The notes under the pieces: generated by a model
The model's input: the letters and a program-made list of their open reading frames with translations, nothing else
Database searches by the model: none
What the model was told of the DNA's origin: nothing
Made by a program: the position numbers and the translations under genes
Shown: positions 1 through 8,636 of the stretch, in pieces
How the letters are laid out: each line of letters opens with the position of its first letter
Numbering within the stretch: position 1 is the first letter of the stretch
Source of the DNA: Karstenula rhodostoma CBS 690.94
Lineage: Eukaryota > Ascomycota > Dothideomycetes > Pleosporales > Didymosphaeriaceae
DNA length: 64,000 nt
Reading direction: 5' to 3'
NCBI GenBank assembly: GCA_010093485.1
Contig: MU001499.1
Location: 434,001-498,000, forward strand

Positions 1-1455
1 TGCTGGCTCATCTGGAACGTGGAGCGACTCAAACCCGAGCCCGAGTTCCTTAACAACTTCTTGTAGCCATTCTGGTGCATTGGTAGTCGCAGCAAACCAT
101 GGGTCTTCGACCTTCTCACGGTATACCATATCGGTCGGATCAAGGAATAACAGCGAGATGATTGCGTCCGTTCGGTTTAATTCCGGAATATAGTTTGGCT
201 CATCGCCACGAGGAATTGGTACATAGCTACACAGTATCATGTCAGATCTGCAACATTGGATTCTCACGAACACAGTGCCTCGTCACTCGCGAGGCTACTT
301 TGTCAGTCCAACATGAGCACCGCTATAGCTAAGGACTTGGCCTGGGTCATACTCGAATCATAGAAGTATAATCGAGAAGTCGCGATAATAAAGACCGTGC
401 TCACCAGGTTCTGTAATGCAAAGGAATTGAACTCAAAGTTAAGTGACTCAGTGTGTCAAATTGATCCTTCAATGGTACCTGAAACACCCCCCAGTTCATA
501 GCGTCATCTGTAGTGTTCGTGATAGTGTTTTTGCGTGAGTAACTGTAGCGCATGTATCGTTTCGATGGATCCGTTGTATTGGTTTAAAGTAGTTTGTGTC
601 CACGTGAGATCAAAGGTGCGCAATGTTGCTTCAGGCGGATTCTAAATATTGGTTCTGCGTTCATGCCAAGGTCTTCCCAGCTATCAAGCTCGCCAGAATC
701 TAACTCAAGGTTGTCAAATGCACTCTGACATATTTTTGTATCGAATGGACAACTCGCGTTGCTATTTATACCGTAAGAAAGCTTTGGCTTTGAGTACAAC
801 TAGCAGCTTGACTGTGATGTTTGATGACCTTGGTAACATTCTATAGCATAATTCAGATAGTCCAAATACTTTTTCCTACGATACCTCGTACTCTTGGATG
901 ATGATTCATCCATTTCTTGTGTCAAGGGCGTCCCACATTCTGGCCCGCGAAGTAACACTTCATTAGACTGGTTTGCCGTGACCTGTGAAGAGAATATGGC
1001 TGTGAGTATATGTCAACCACGACCGAGCTATCTTTGGACACTACGAGACCAACCCGCGACTGCAAAGCTTGCCGAAATCAGAGATGCAAGTATCTATATA
1101 GGTAAGAGACGAAAAATAACTTTTGAGTGCGGTTTCTCCACGCAATCATTAATTTGAACCTCTCTTCTGCAACTTGCGGAGCCGTTATTGAGTTTCGTAG
1201 TATCGCTTGATGTTGGTGATAGACCCCATCAGATTGAGACTCGGAAGAGAGGTATTTGTGTAGAAGGAAACGCGAAATCGTCCAAAAGCTTTGCCCGGCG
1301 ATGCTCACATAGAGGGCCAGAAAGGCAATCAAGAAGTTGCCAGCTTGGCAGTCCAGTGTCAATGGGGCACCGTATGTGGAAACCTTCGCACGGTTTATCC
1401 AAAATCCTGTATAGATCTGATCATCGAAAGACTGAGGCTGGGAGGCATTACTCAT
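1..1455 (-). pseudogene. Decayed fungal multi-pass membrane protein gene (5' part, runs off the window)
   Basis: The minus strand encodes pieces of a family of conserved fungal membrane proteins of unknown function. The N-terminal part starts at 1455 (MSNASQPQ) and contains GFWINRAK, a hydrophobic stretch and QSDGVYHQHQAILRNS. Downstream come NEVLLRGPECG (about 930-970), NASCPFDTKICQ and ELDSWEDLGMNAEP (about 620-760), CAPLIS, and RTDAIISLLFLDP with VEDPWFAATTNAPEW (about 80-180). The reading frame is damaged. A TAG lies in frame at 800-802 and a TAA at 584-586. About 2 nt too many occur near 1093-1100, where the first exon must join the ILASLISASF helix. Two normal-looking introns remain (roughly 330-405 and 250-300). 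Both stops could come from CAG or CAA by C-to-T change. The C-terminus lies outside the window. An unusual intron could rescue the TAA, but I found none for the TAG. Confidence 0.6.
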
Positions 1456-2509
1456 CTTGATGAGCCTTCTCAATGAACAATGTAAAAGCGCGGATTCGCT
1501 GTTGATGCGAGATCGGGTCCAGGCTGTGGATTTAAACATGGGTAGGGGCAGCCCCCGCAGTCATGTGGCGTACTGCATCAGGTTCAAAGTTTTGCGCCCC
1601 ATTGTGTAGCATATATAGCGATACAGCAGGCAGCCCCAATTAACTCGCCGTCTCCAAGGCTGCTATATCCTCTCTCTGCGCTGAGCTTTGGGTGTAGTAG
1701 CTGTACTTGTGAGGTTACTATTGTTCTTGACACAGGTGGTGCGCCACGAAAGACCAAGGTAATAACGCGAATTATGGTGGGACAAGTGTCAATGTGGGGG
1801 CATAGGCACGGGGTTCGGAAATGAGTTGAGACTGAACAAGGGCCAGAGGGTAATTTATTGGTTGTCGGAACGTGGAAGCGGCTGGCCGCTGAACTAAGCG
1901 ACATTCGTGCAGCCCGCGACACTACAGGCTGGTAATAGGTTACTCGCGCTGCCAAAGCATGTATTTAGTTTCGCAACGATGTGGTCAAGTGGGTGCGTGT
2001 TGCGGGAGCACAGCCAGTGACAACTGATTCTTATGTGGTCCCCACATAAGAATCGCCCGAACCTATCATGCATAAGCACGTAAGAGATCACCTTGTGTAC
2101 AGCGAGTCACTCCGAGGGATGATAAATTCACGCTATTAATCCTCAACAACTAGTCTTATATTCTTTGCAAGCGCGTCTCCCAGCGGCATCGTCAGTACTG
2201 GAATGGATCACGATTAATCCATTGGATTCTATTAGTCAAGCGAGCGGTAAACAGCTTCAACAGAGTGGCTAGCGCAGTGTTTTGGAACCATTGACATGAT
2301 ATCGTCACTGTGAGTTCTGTTTGCCCTGTCACATAATAAACATGCTGTCCCCGTCAATATTCCCATCGAGATTTTCACAGAGCCTGTCTAGATCGGCAAC
2401 CTGTACTTAAAAACCACAGCGCGCGAAGGTGCACTTTCAACGTATCAGGTCACTTGCACCCATCACAAGTGCTGCTACGTAGCTATAAGCACTGCGCATC
2501 TGCTAGACG
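1456..2509. other. Intergenic region with a short perfect inverted repeat
   Basis: No reading frame here is recognisable. The only structure seen is the 13-nt inverted repeat at 2026-2054. The region separates two divergently transcribed genes and probably holds both promoters. Confidence 0.4.
2026..2054. repeat. Perfect 13-bp inverted repeat with 3-nt loop
   Basis: GATTCTTATGTGG at 2026-2038 is followed by TCC and then its exact reverse complement at 2042-2054. It could be a cruciform, a dimeric factor site or a remnant of a small element. It lies about 460-560 bp upstream of the plus-strand gene. Confidence 0.7.
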
Positions 2510-3805
2510 ATGTATGTTCCCTATTCTAACTTCTTAGTCTACCCTAAGCCATATTGCATCTACCAGCCTCTGCAACAACGTCCACCTCCAGGCCCTCCAG
2601 CGACGGATTCTGCGATGTGTCACTACACCATCAAATTCTTTGAGTGCGACCATAAGACCGATGACAACGTCAAAGGGTGTTCATCATGGGAACAGACAGG
2701 AACGCACTGCGATATCGACAACCCTGCGGTGAGAAAGCGGAAAGACTGCAGTATCCGCAGTGAGAAAGTAACAGGGCTTTGTCCTCGATGCCAAAGCAGA
2801 GAACGCGCACGAATCCTGAGAGAACAAGAAGAACGTGCGCAAATCGAGAGGGAGCAGGAAGAAGAGCGTGCACGCATCAAGAAAAAGCAAGAGGAGGAGC
2901 GTGCCCGTATCAAAAGAGAGGAAGCAGAGCGCGCGCGTATTGAGAGAGAGTATGAGGAAGAGCTACTCCGAAGGGACTTGGAGAAAGCCAGAATTGCAGA
3001 TCGAGAGGAACAACGAAGGAACGCGGAGGCACATGAAGCTCACTTAAGGCGGGTGCAGGAAGCTGCCGATGCAGCATGGCGGGCTGAGCACAAATCTAAG
3101 GTATTCCATACCCCTTCTGATCTGGTCTCTTTTAAGTTACGCAGCGGTTTCTGTATCTTCAGGATGAGCTTTAGCGCTAACATAGCAATTTAGGACGCCA
3201 CCGAGATACGGACTACTACTACTCATGCGAGGACTACGTACACGACTGTGGCCAATGTCGAAGAGTCCTCCCCGTCGCCTTCATCTCCGACACCGCCTCC
3301 TCCACCTCCCCCGCCACCGCCGCCACCACCAGCTCCAGCTCCAGCTCTTCCAAAGACGGACTACTCTCAGCCACCAAAAGACCAGAACTACGGCCACCAC
3401 TTCATTGGTATGCGACGTCAACCCGTCCATCCCTCACAGAAGCTAGCGGCCGAGCATCCTTTGTCTCCAACTGCTCCAATTACTCCACCGACACCCCGAA
3501 GTCCGCAGACTCCAGTACGACGAGCATCTACCGCGAAACCCTCCACCCCCTCGTCCCCTTTATCGCCTGGTGGCCTTTCGGATATGGCTTCTGGTCGTCA
3601 GAAGCTTCGTACACGTCCTCCTCCAAAGGAAGCACCACAGGGAGATTTCACGGACGAGTTGAAAGCAATGTGGGAGCGAAGGGGGATCAAACGTGAGACG
3701 GATGAAGATGGGGACGATGGGATTACTACTGCTTCGATTGTGCCGTCGGATTCGGCTTCTCAGATTGATGGTGGCGCTTCGAAGGGCAGGAGGGGACAGG
3801 AGTAA
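2510..3805 (+). CDS. Hypothetical protein with charged coiled coil and polyproline tract
   Basis: Two exons, 2510-3100 and 3194-3805, joined across a 93-nt intron (GTATTC..TTTAG), give about 400 residues. An alternative start at 2615 (MCHYTIKFFECDHKTDD) removes 35 poorly conserved-looking residues and may be the true one. The N-terminal part has scattered Cys/His (FFECDH, GTHCD, GLCPRCQSRE), which may form a small metal-binding module. Next comes a highly charged helix built from repeats of the type EEERARIK, a probable coiled coil, over about residues 100-190. The second exon encodes a run of about 15 prolines, then a Pro/Ser/Thr-rich disordered region ending in an acidic segment. No enzyme domain is seen. 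I do not recognise the function. Intron and frame both fit an expressed gene. Confidence 0.7.
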
Positions 3806-4143
3806 TTCAAAAACGAGGGAGGTTATTCATTGACTGGAGGCAGGTAGTGACGAGGCAGTGTTACAAGGAGAGGATCAGGAACCTCTATGAATATCTTTCC
3901 TTCCCGTTTGTATGATCCATGTTTATAGAGAATCTTTAAGCGTCAAAATCACCAGCAAAAAGACTTCAGTTTAGATCGTTATATGCTAACCCTAGAGTAA
4001 ACACTCTTATTGGTATTTCCAAGTTCAACGTTAAACATACAACAAAATCAGGAAAACGAAACCGACCATAAACTTCTTCAACGACTAACTTACTTGACCT
4101 GTACCATGTGGCCATTGCCGTTTACAGGAGCAGGTGCGCCATT
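3806..4143. other. Convergent intergenic spacer
   Basis: Short AT-rich spacer between the 3' ends of two convergent genes. It probably holds both polyadenylation regions; nothing else is seen. Confidence 0.4.
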
Positions 4144-5272
4144 TTACACAGGCTGCTGCTGGTACTCATACGACTGACTTGGCCGGCCATCGTACGCATA
4201 CTGCTGTTGCGACTGTTGCAGCGGAGCATACGCAGTCTGCCCATATTCCGCGTTGTTGTACGCCGTCTGAGCCGCACCCTCCTTCCAGAAGTTCAACTTA
4301 AACAAGCGGATGATAGCGACATAGGAGAAGATTTGGAAGAAACCGTTGAGCCAGTACATAGCAGTATTTATGTCTCTGCTGAGGTACTTATATGGGAGGT
4401 CCCCAATGGTCGGTACGAGTTGGAAGATCACCCACAGGAGCATGCAGAGGGTGAGTGCGGTCGTGCGTTTCAGTACGTCCTGGTCAAGTTAGTATGGGCC
4501 TAGCATTGCGGTTTTGTTGAGTACTCACGTTGACGGCGACGCTCTTTGATCGCATTTGCAGAAGCAGCGCCATGGAAATGGCACCCCCGGCAATGACGCT
4601 CAAGAGATAGAGTATCCAATACGCGGCAGCGAGCTTTCGCTCGTCGACCAACTTAGACAAGTCCATTAGTCGGGAACGATCACTGGAGGCCACGAATTGC
4701 CAGCGGTTGTAACAGAAAAGGCCAGTGTAGCCAGCGGTCAGCGCCGCCATGACTCCGGTAATAGCAAGCGTGGTAATCTTGACAACAGCCTTTCCCGACC
4801 CGTGACGCTGGCTGAGAAAGCGGTTGACTCCCCAGACTTGGATAAATAGCAAGAGCCATTGGCCAACGTTGAAGAAGACAGTGTAAGTGATCATGAAGTT
4901 GAAATAATCATTTGCTCTGGGGAGAACCCAGCATTCGCGGAGTGTGGTACCCAGAATGAGAAGAACCCAAGCACTGCGATTCATTAGCAAGTCGTATTTC
5001 GCTCAAAGTTGGAAAATCGACGCAACATACACACTCATGAAGGCGAGTACGGCTATGAGCAGCCGGAGCAGACTCGCCGATCTTTTGCGGACGCAGCAGG
5101 CATAGATCAGGATGCCGAAGGTGAGGACACAGAACAAACAGTAGCTGACGAAGTATGCGATGGGTGCTGAAACGGACGATTCGTCGTCGGCCCGGAGGAA
5201 GCCTGGACATAATGGATTGCTGCTTCCTCCTCCAAAGCTACTGTCACTGTCACCTCCTCGTCTTGGAGCCAT
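4144..5272 (-). CDS. Seven-helix integral membrane protein of unknown function
   Basis: Three exons, 5272-5031, 4973-4529 and 4479-4144, are joined over introns of 57 and 49 nt (GTATGT..CGCAG and GTGAGT..CCAG). They give 340 residues. The order is: a short N-terminus rich in Gly/Ser/Asp; about seven hydrophobic helices, beginning PIAYFVSYCLFCVLTFGILI and ending NGFFQIFSYVAIIRLF; then a cytosol-type tail rich in Gln, Tyr and Ser (TAYNNAEYGQTAY, QQSQQQYAYDG). The topology resembles the fungal seven-helix membrane proteins often loosely annotated as receptor-like. No G-protein receptor signature can be claimed by eye. Frame phases at both junctions are consistent, so the model is well supported even though the role is unknown. 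Confidence 0.8.
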
Positions 5273-5610
5273 GGTCGTATCTACACCGTAGTTCTCTGGT
5301 TCTGGATTAGAAGATTGGATGTCCGAAGAACTGCCGTTTAATAATTTTCAAGCCGTCGAAGTCGAAGTAAATCGTGATATCCTCCAAAAAGTATTTCTTC
5401 ACAGCAGCCCCATCTTGGGTTATAATGGCACGCGTGCCTAGCCTAACACTGCGGACTATTTTTATGCAGTCACCGGTAGTGCGGCTCAGCCCTCCCGTAT
5501 TCTCAGGCAAGCGACGAATGACAGCAAGGCTGTGTTGGGGTCAAGATTTCGCCAAGCACTGGCCTCATCTTGGGGGCCGTTGAATGGCCCACTCACACGA
5601 AACCCAGGGG

Positions 5611-5820
5611 CAAGCTTGGGGATTTGGTAAATTATACTCGACCAAGTGGTAGATTATACTCGTCCTTAATTCTAGCCAATTATTTAAAGAGATTCCTTCA
5701 CCCTAACCATACACGCTAACCCTAACCTAGCCTAACCCTAACCCCCTAACCCTAATCCTAGGTTAGGTCGAGTATAATCTACTATTTGGTCGAGTATAAT
5801 TTACCACCTCGCCAAGCTTG
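5611..5820. mobile_element. MITE-like element, about 52-bp terminal inverted repeats around telomere-like repeats
   Basis: The left arm 5611-5662 and right arm 5769-5820 are inverted copies differing at only a few positions. Both ends carry CAAGCTTG. Each arm contains two copies of a word like GTCGAGTATAATYTAC. Between the arms lies AT-rich sequence and then a run of degenerate CCCTAA units (about 5701-5767). The element has no coding capacity, so it would be non-autonomous. No clear target-site duplication was seen. It could instead be a relic of a telomere-associated repeat. Confidence 0.65.
5701..5767. repeat. Interstitial telomere-like repeats (CCCTAA variants)
   Basis: Repeated CTAACCCTAA-type words run for about 67 bp, interrupted by variants. 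CCCTAA is the complement of the TTAGGG telomere unit used by most filamentous fungi. The tract ends in an inverted TTAGG at 5762-5766. Confidence 0.7.
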
Positions 5821-5895
5821 TCGTAGAATTTGGGCGCAAGCCACCCTACCCCGTGCTTTGATGAGCGTGGCGCTCGGCGGCTTGCTTTTCGAGGA

Positions 5896-6020
5896 TACAC
5901 CCTCCCAGGAAGTACGGGTGCGTATGTAGCGTGTCTGGTTTTTCTCTTGTACAAGACCACATTATGTAAGGTCCGATCACCCCAGCCACGCTACGCACCC
6001 GTTCTTCCTGGGAGGGTGTA
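5896..6020. mobile_element. 125-bp MITE-like inverted-repeat element flanked by TA
   Basis: The left end TACACCCTCCCAGGAAG (5896-5912) matches the reverse complement of the right end. The inverted similarity runs on for about 40 bp per side with small gaps (ACGGGTGCGTA.., AGCGTG). Reading the outer TA as the duplication gives a TA target site, as used by Tc1/mariner elements. There is no coding capacity. Confidence 0.6.
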
Positions 6021-6686
6021 GAATGCGAAGTACGGTGAGTGGTAACGAACCTTTGTGTTGGCTCTCGTTGGTTCGATCGGGCTGTGTTACGTTCGCCCGC
6101 GGCCTTGTCGTGAGGCTATGCGAACAAGACCGTTAGGCCATAGCCAAGCCACTGGCGCCAATTACCGTGCATAGCCTAGTTGCAGCATGTGAAGGTCGGC
6201 AATCGTGGTGACGAAAGAGTCTGTGAGTCTAAGGCATCAAATTTCGGGGTCTTGTAGATACGCTAGTCCTAAATCAATCGGAGATGGCACCAGCGAAATT
6301 TGCAGTGTTTGAGTTATCGAGAACGTGTTTGTGTGAAACACTGGCGCCTGCGAGATCTCCACAAGATACTTGTAGCGAACTGTAAATCTTAGCACGTCCA
6401 CAGGCTCTTTGAGGATAGAATCGATAACAACCCGGAACTTTGCAGAACGCCTGAGAACCAATAGCGCTACTTCAAAGAGCCTTGGCTGTTTAAATCATTT
6501 GTGGTTTAGCCCCAACGAGCTCCTGCTGCATTTTGTAGCGGCTTGCAAAAGCTTCCGAACAGGTAACAGTTGACTTCGAAAAGCCAGCCAACAGGAAGAC
6601 GGGGAAGATTGAGTGGTGATCGTCCGACATCCCTTCCATCATTTACCGCACGCGACATCCGGCGCGAATATCAACCTTATTTCGTT

Positions 6687-7658
6687 CTATGCCCTCGCAC
6701 TATGCTCGAATATCTCTTTCTCATGATGCTTCCAGATCGTGGAATGCGTTCCGCCTTCCAAAACTCTCAGCCTCCCACCACCCAGGCGCTCGTCTATCCA
6801 TTTCGCTGTAGCAACCGGCGCGACAGCATCCTGGTCCCCATGCCACAGCCACACTCTCTCACCGTCGATATCTTTCAAATCGAATCCCCAATCCCGCGAA
6901 GTGATGCTCCCATCCAGCATAAACCCTCCGTCCCCTTGCTTGAACGTTTCCATAAGCCCAGCCACCGCATCGTCGAGGTCCGTCTCTCTATTCGGATCTG
7001 GTTTGAGGAACTCCTTTTCCTCAGGTGTTTGGCACTGATCTTCCAAAGTACGCTTTAGCCGATCGGGGTCCAGGTCACGATACGGGGTAAGAAGCCGCGG
7101 TAAGATGATGTACCGCGCTGCAAGCTTGACAGCCCACGGAGTGAAGCCTCGCAAGCGCCATGACAGGTAAGGCGTTGTGTCCAGGAAAGCTTCTATCGGC
7201 GCGATGCCGCACACCACTGTCGTCGCTCGTAGTCGTTCCTTGGGGATGAATCGGGCGCATGCCAGTGCAAAAGGACCCCCTGCGCTGCCTCCTACGATGC
7301 TGAAGCGCTCAACTTTGAGATGATCCGCGACGCTCAGTACGTCCTCCGGCCACTGGGTCAATGTTCGATCGGCCAGGGTGGATAGTCCGTTTCCGGGGCG
7401 ATCGATGGTGATGAGACGGGCTCCGATGTCTTTGCAGAGCTTGTTCCAACTGCGGCCGACGAGTCGACATCCAGGCATGCCATGGAATAAGAAGATGGCT
7501 GGGTCTGATGGGTTCGTCGAGCCATAGGTCGCATAACCGAGAGTACGTCCATCGGGTAGATCGAGGCTCTTGCGCTCTTCGGGCCTGAGGGCAAGCTTGG
7601 CAGGATCTGGGGGCGACGATGGGGGAGGTTTTTGGGGAGAACTGAACATGCCACCCAT
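6687..7658 (-). CDS. Alpha/beta hydrolase
   Basis: A single exon of 323 residues with the alpha/beta-hydrolase fold. The oxyanion region is FHGMPG (about 58-63). The nucleophile elbow GGSAGG places Ser125 as nucleophile. HGDQDAVAP gives the acid, Asp277, and GGTHSTIW the catalytic His305. All three catalytic residues are present and correctly spaced, so the enzyme is probably active on an ester or similar substrate, but the substrate cannot be read from the sequence. The N-terminus is rich in Pro/Ser without a clear targeting signal; MGG at the start could allow N-myristoylation, which is speculative. The start ATG at 7656-7658 is the first in the frame. Confidence 0.88.
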   Translation of the reverse strand: MGGMFSSPQKPPPSSPPDPAKLALRPEERKSLDLPDGRTLGYATYGSTNPSDPAIFLFHGMPGCRLVGRSWNKLCKDIGARLITIDRPGNGLSTLADRTLTQWPEDVLSVADHLKVERFSIVGGSAGGPFALACARFIPKERLRATTVVCGIAPIEAFLDTTPYLSWRLRGFTPWAVKLAARYIILPRLLTPYRDLDPDRLKRTLEDQCQTPEEKEFLKPDPNRETDLDDAVAGLMETFKQGDGGFMLDGSITSRDWGFDLKDIDGERVWLWHGDQDAVAPVATAKWIDERLGGGRLRVLEGGTHSTIWKHHEKEIFEHSARA

Positions 7659-8636
7659 TTAATGTAATCTTTTAGTGACGGATGTGATTTGGCGGAACTG
7701 GGAAGTGCTTTAATATGGGTCTACCTGTAGTTATTAGTGAACGAGGAAGCTGCAGTGCGGAACTAGGTGAGTGGATGGACCTTGCAATGTATTTGTAAGT
7801 TTGAATTTGCAAAGTATTGCTGTCGCTGGCCCCCGTAGGTAAGCTGACGGGAACGCTGCTGCGTCGCGAAATAGAATCGGACCTGCGTCGGCAAATCGGA
7901 GCGCCGTTGTGCGACAAGTTCTACTCCTCCATGGGGAAAGGAACACACCCAACATCTGTTGTAAATTCTGGTGCTTCAGTGGTGTTAGCGCAATTTTCTC
8001 CATGGAGGTATGTTTCTTCCGCTGTTTGGTGCAGGCGACTTCCACAGGCGACTTCCACATTTGCATCACGAATTAGATTCAGGCAGGCGTCTGTTAACGG
8101 TGGCGCTACATGTCACGTACGATTTGCGGATTTGCTTTGATATTCTGGTAATGAAATTTACTTACACATGGCAGAAAGAGTTGAGTGTGCAGCCATAGCA
8201 TTCTGCTTCAGAAGCCGCTAGAGCAAGCTTTCAACAGTGAGACGACGTGTGGGCCAAGAACAAAGCTTCTGGGAAGCTCAACAACGATGGAATCCGGCAC
8301 TTTCATGTACTTCCAAGTACTTTCGACGACGCAATCTCACTTCTAATGCACAGAGACACCTGCATGTACAGCTAGGTACCTTCTCGTCTCTTCGAAGTGC
8401 TGTTTGCGAAGTTCGTTTAGTTCGCATCGATTCAAGGTGAATTGATGTATAAGCGATGACCACGAAGATACAGCAGCAAGTCACCACAGTCAACGTCAAC
8501 GAAGGCGCGGGGCCGCAACACACACCTTCAAACCTATACTCCTCTCCGAAAGCCGCACCCACAACCCTAGACTATGCATACATCTGAGTAAACTATCCAC
8601 AACGAAAACCACAACACCCTTACGCAAACCCCACCC
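7659..8636. other. Intergenic region, nothing supported
   Basis: Only short overlapping frames occur. A 14-bp tandem duplication (CAGGCGACTTCCA repeated) lies at about 8031-8060. This is the promoter side of the hydrolase gene and the 3' side of the next gene. Confidence 0.4.

Larger units (their letters stand above)
5273..6686. other. Gene-poor region with two small inverted-repeat elements
   Basis: Outside the two elements at 5611-5820 and 5896-6020, only short frames without recognisable similarity are seen (for example minus strand 5307-5510 and 6237-6461). No gene is called. Confidence 0.5.

Noticed and set aside
5307..5510. A 67-codon minus-strand frame next to the telomere-repeat element
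   Set aside because: Too short, no similarity recognised and no support for splicing.
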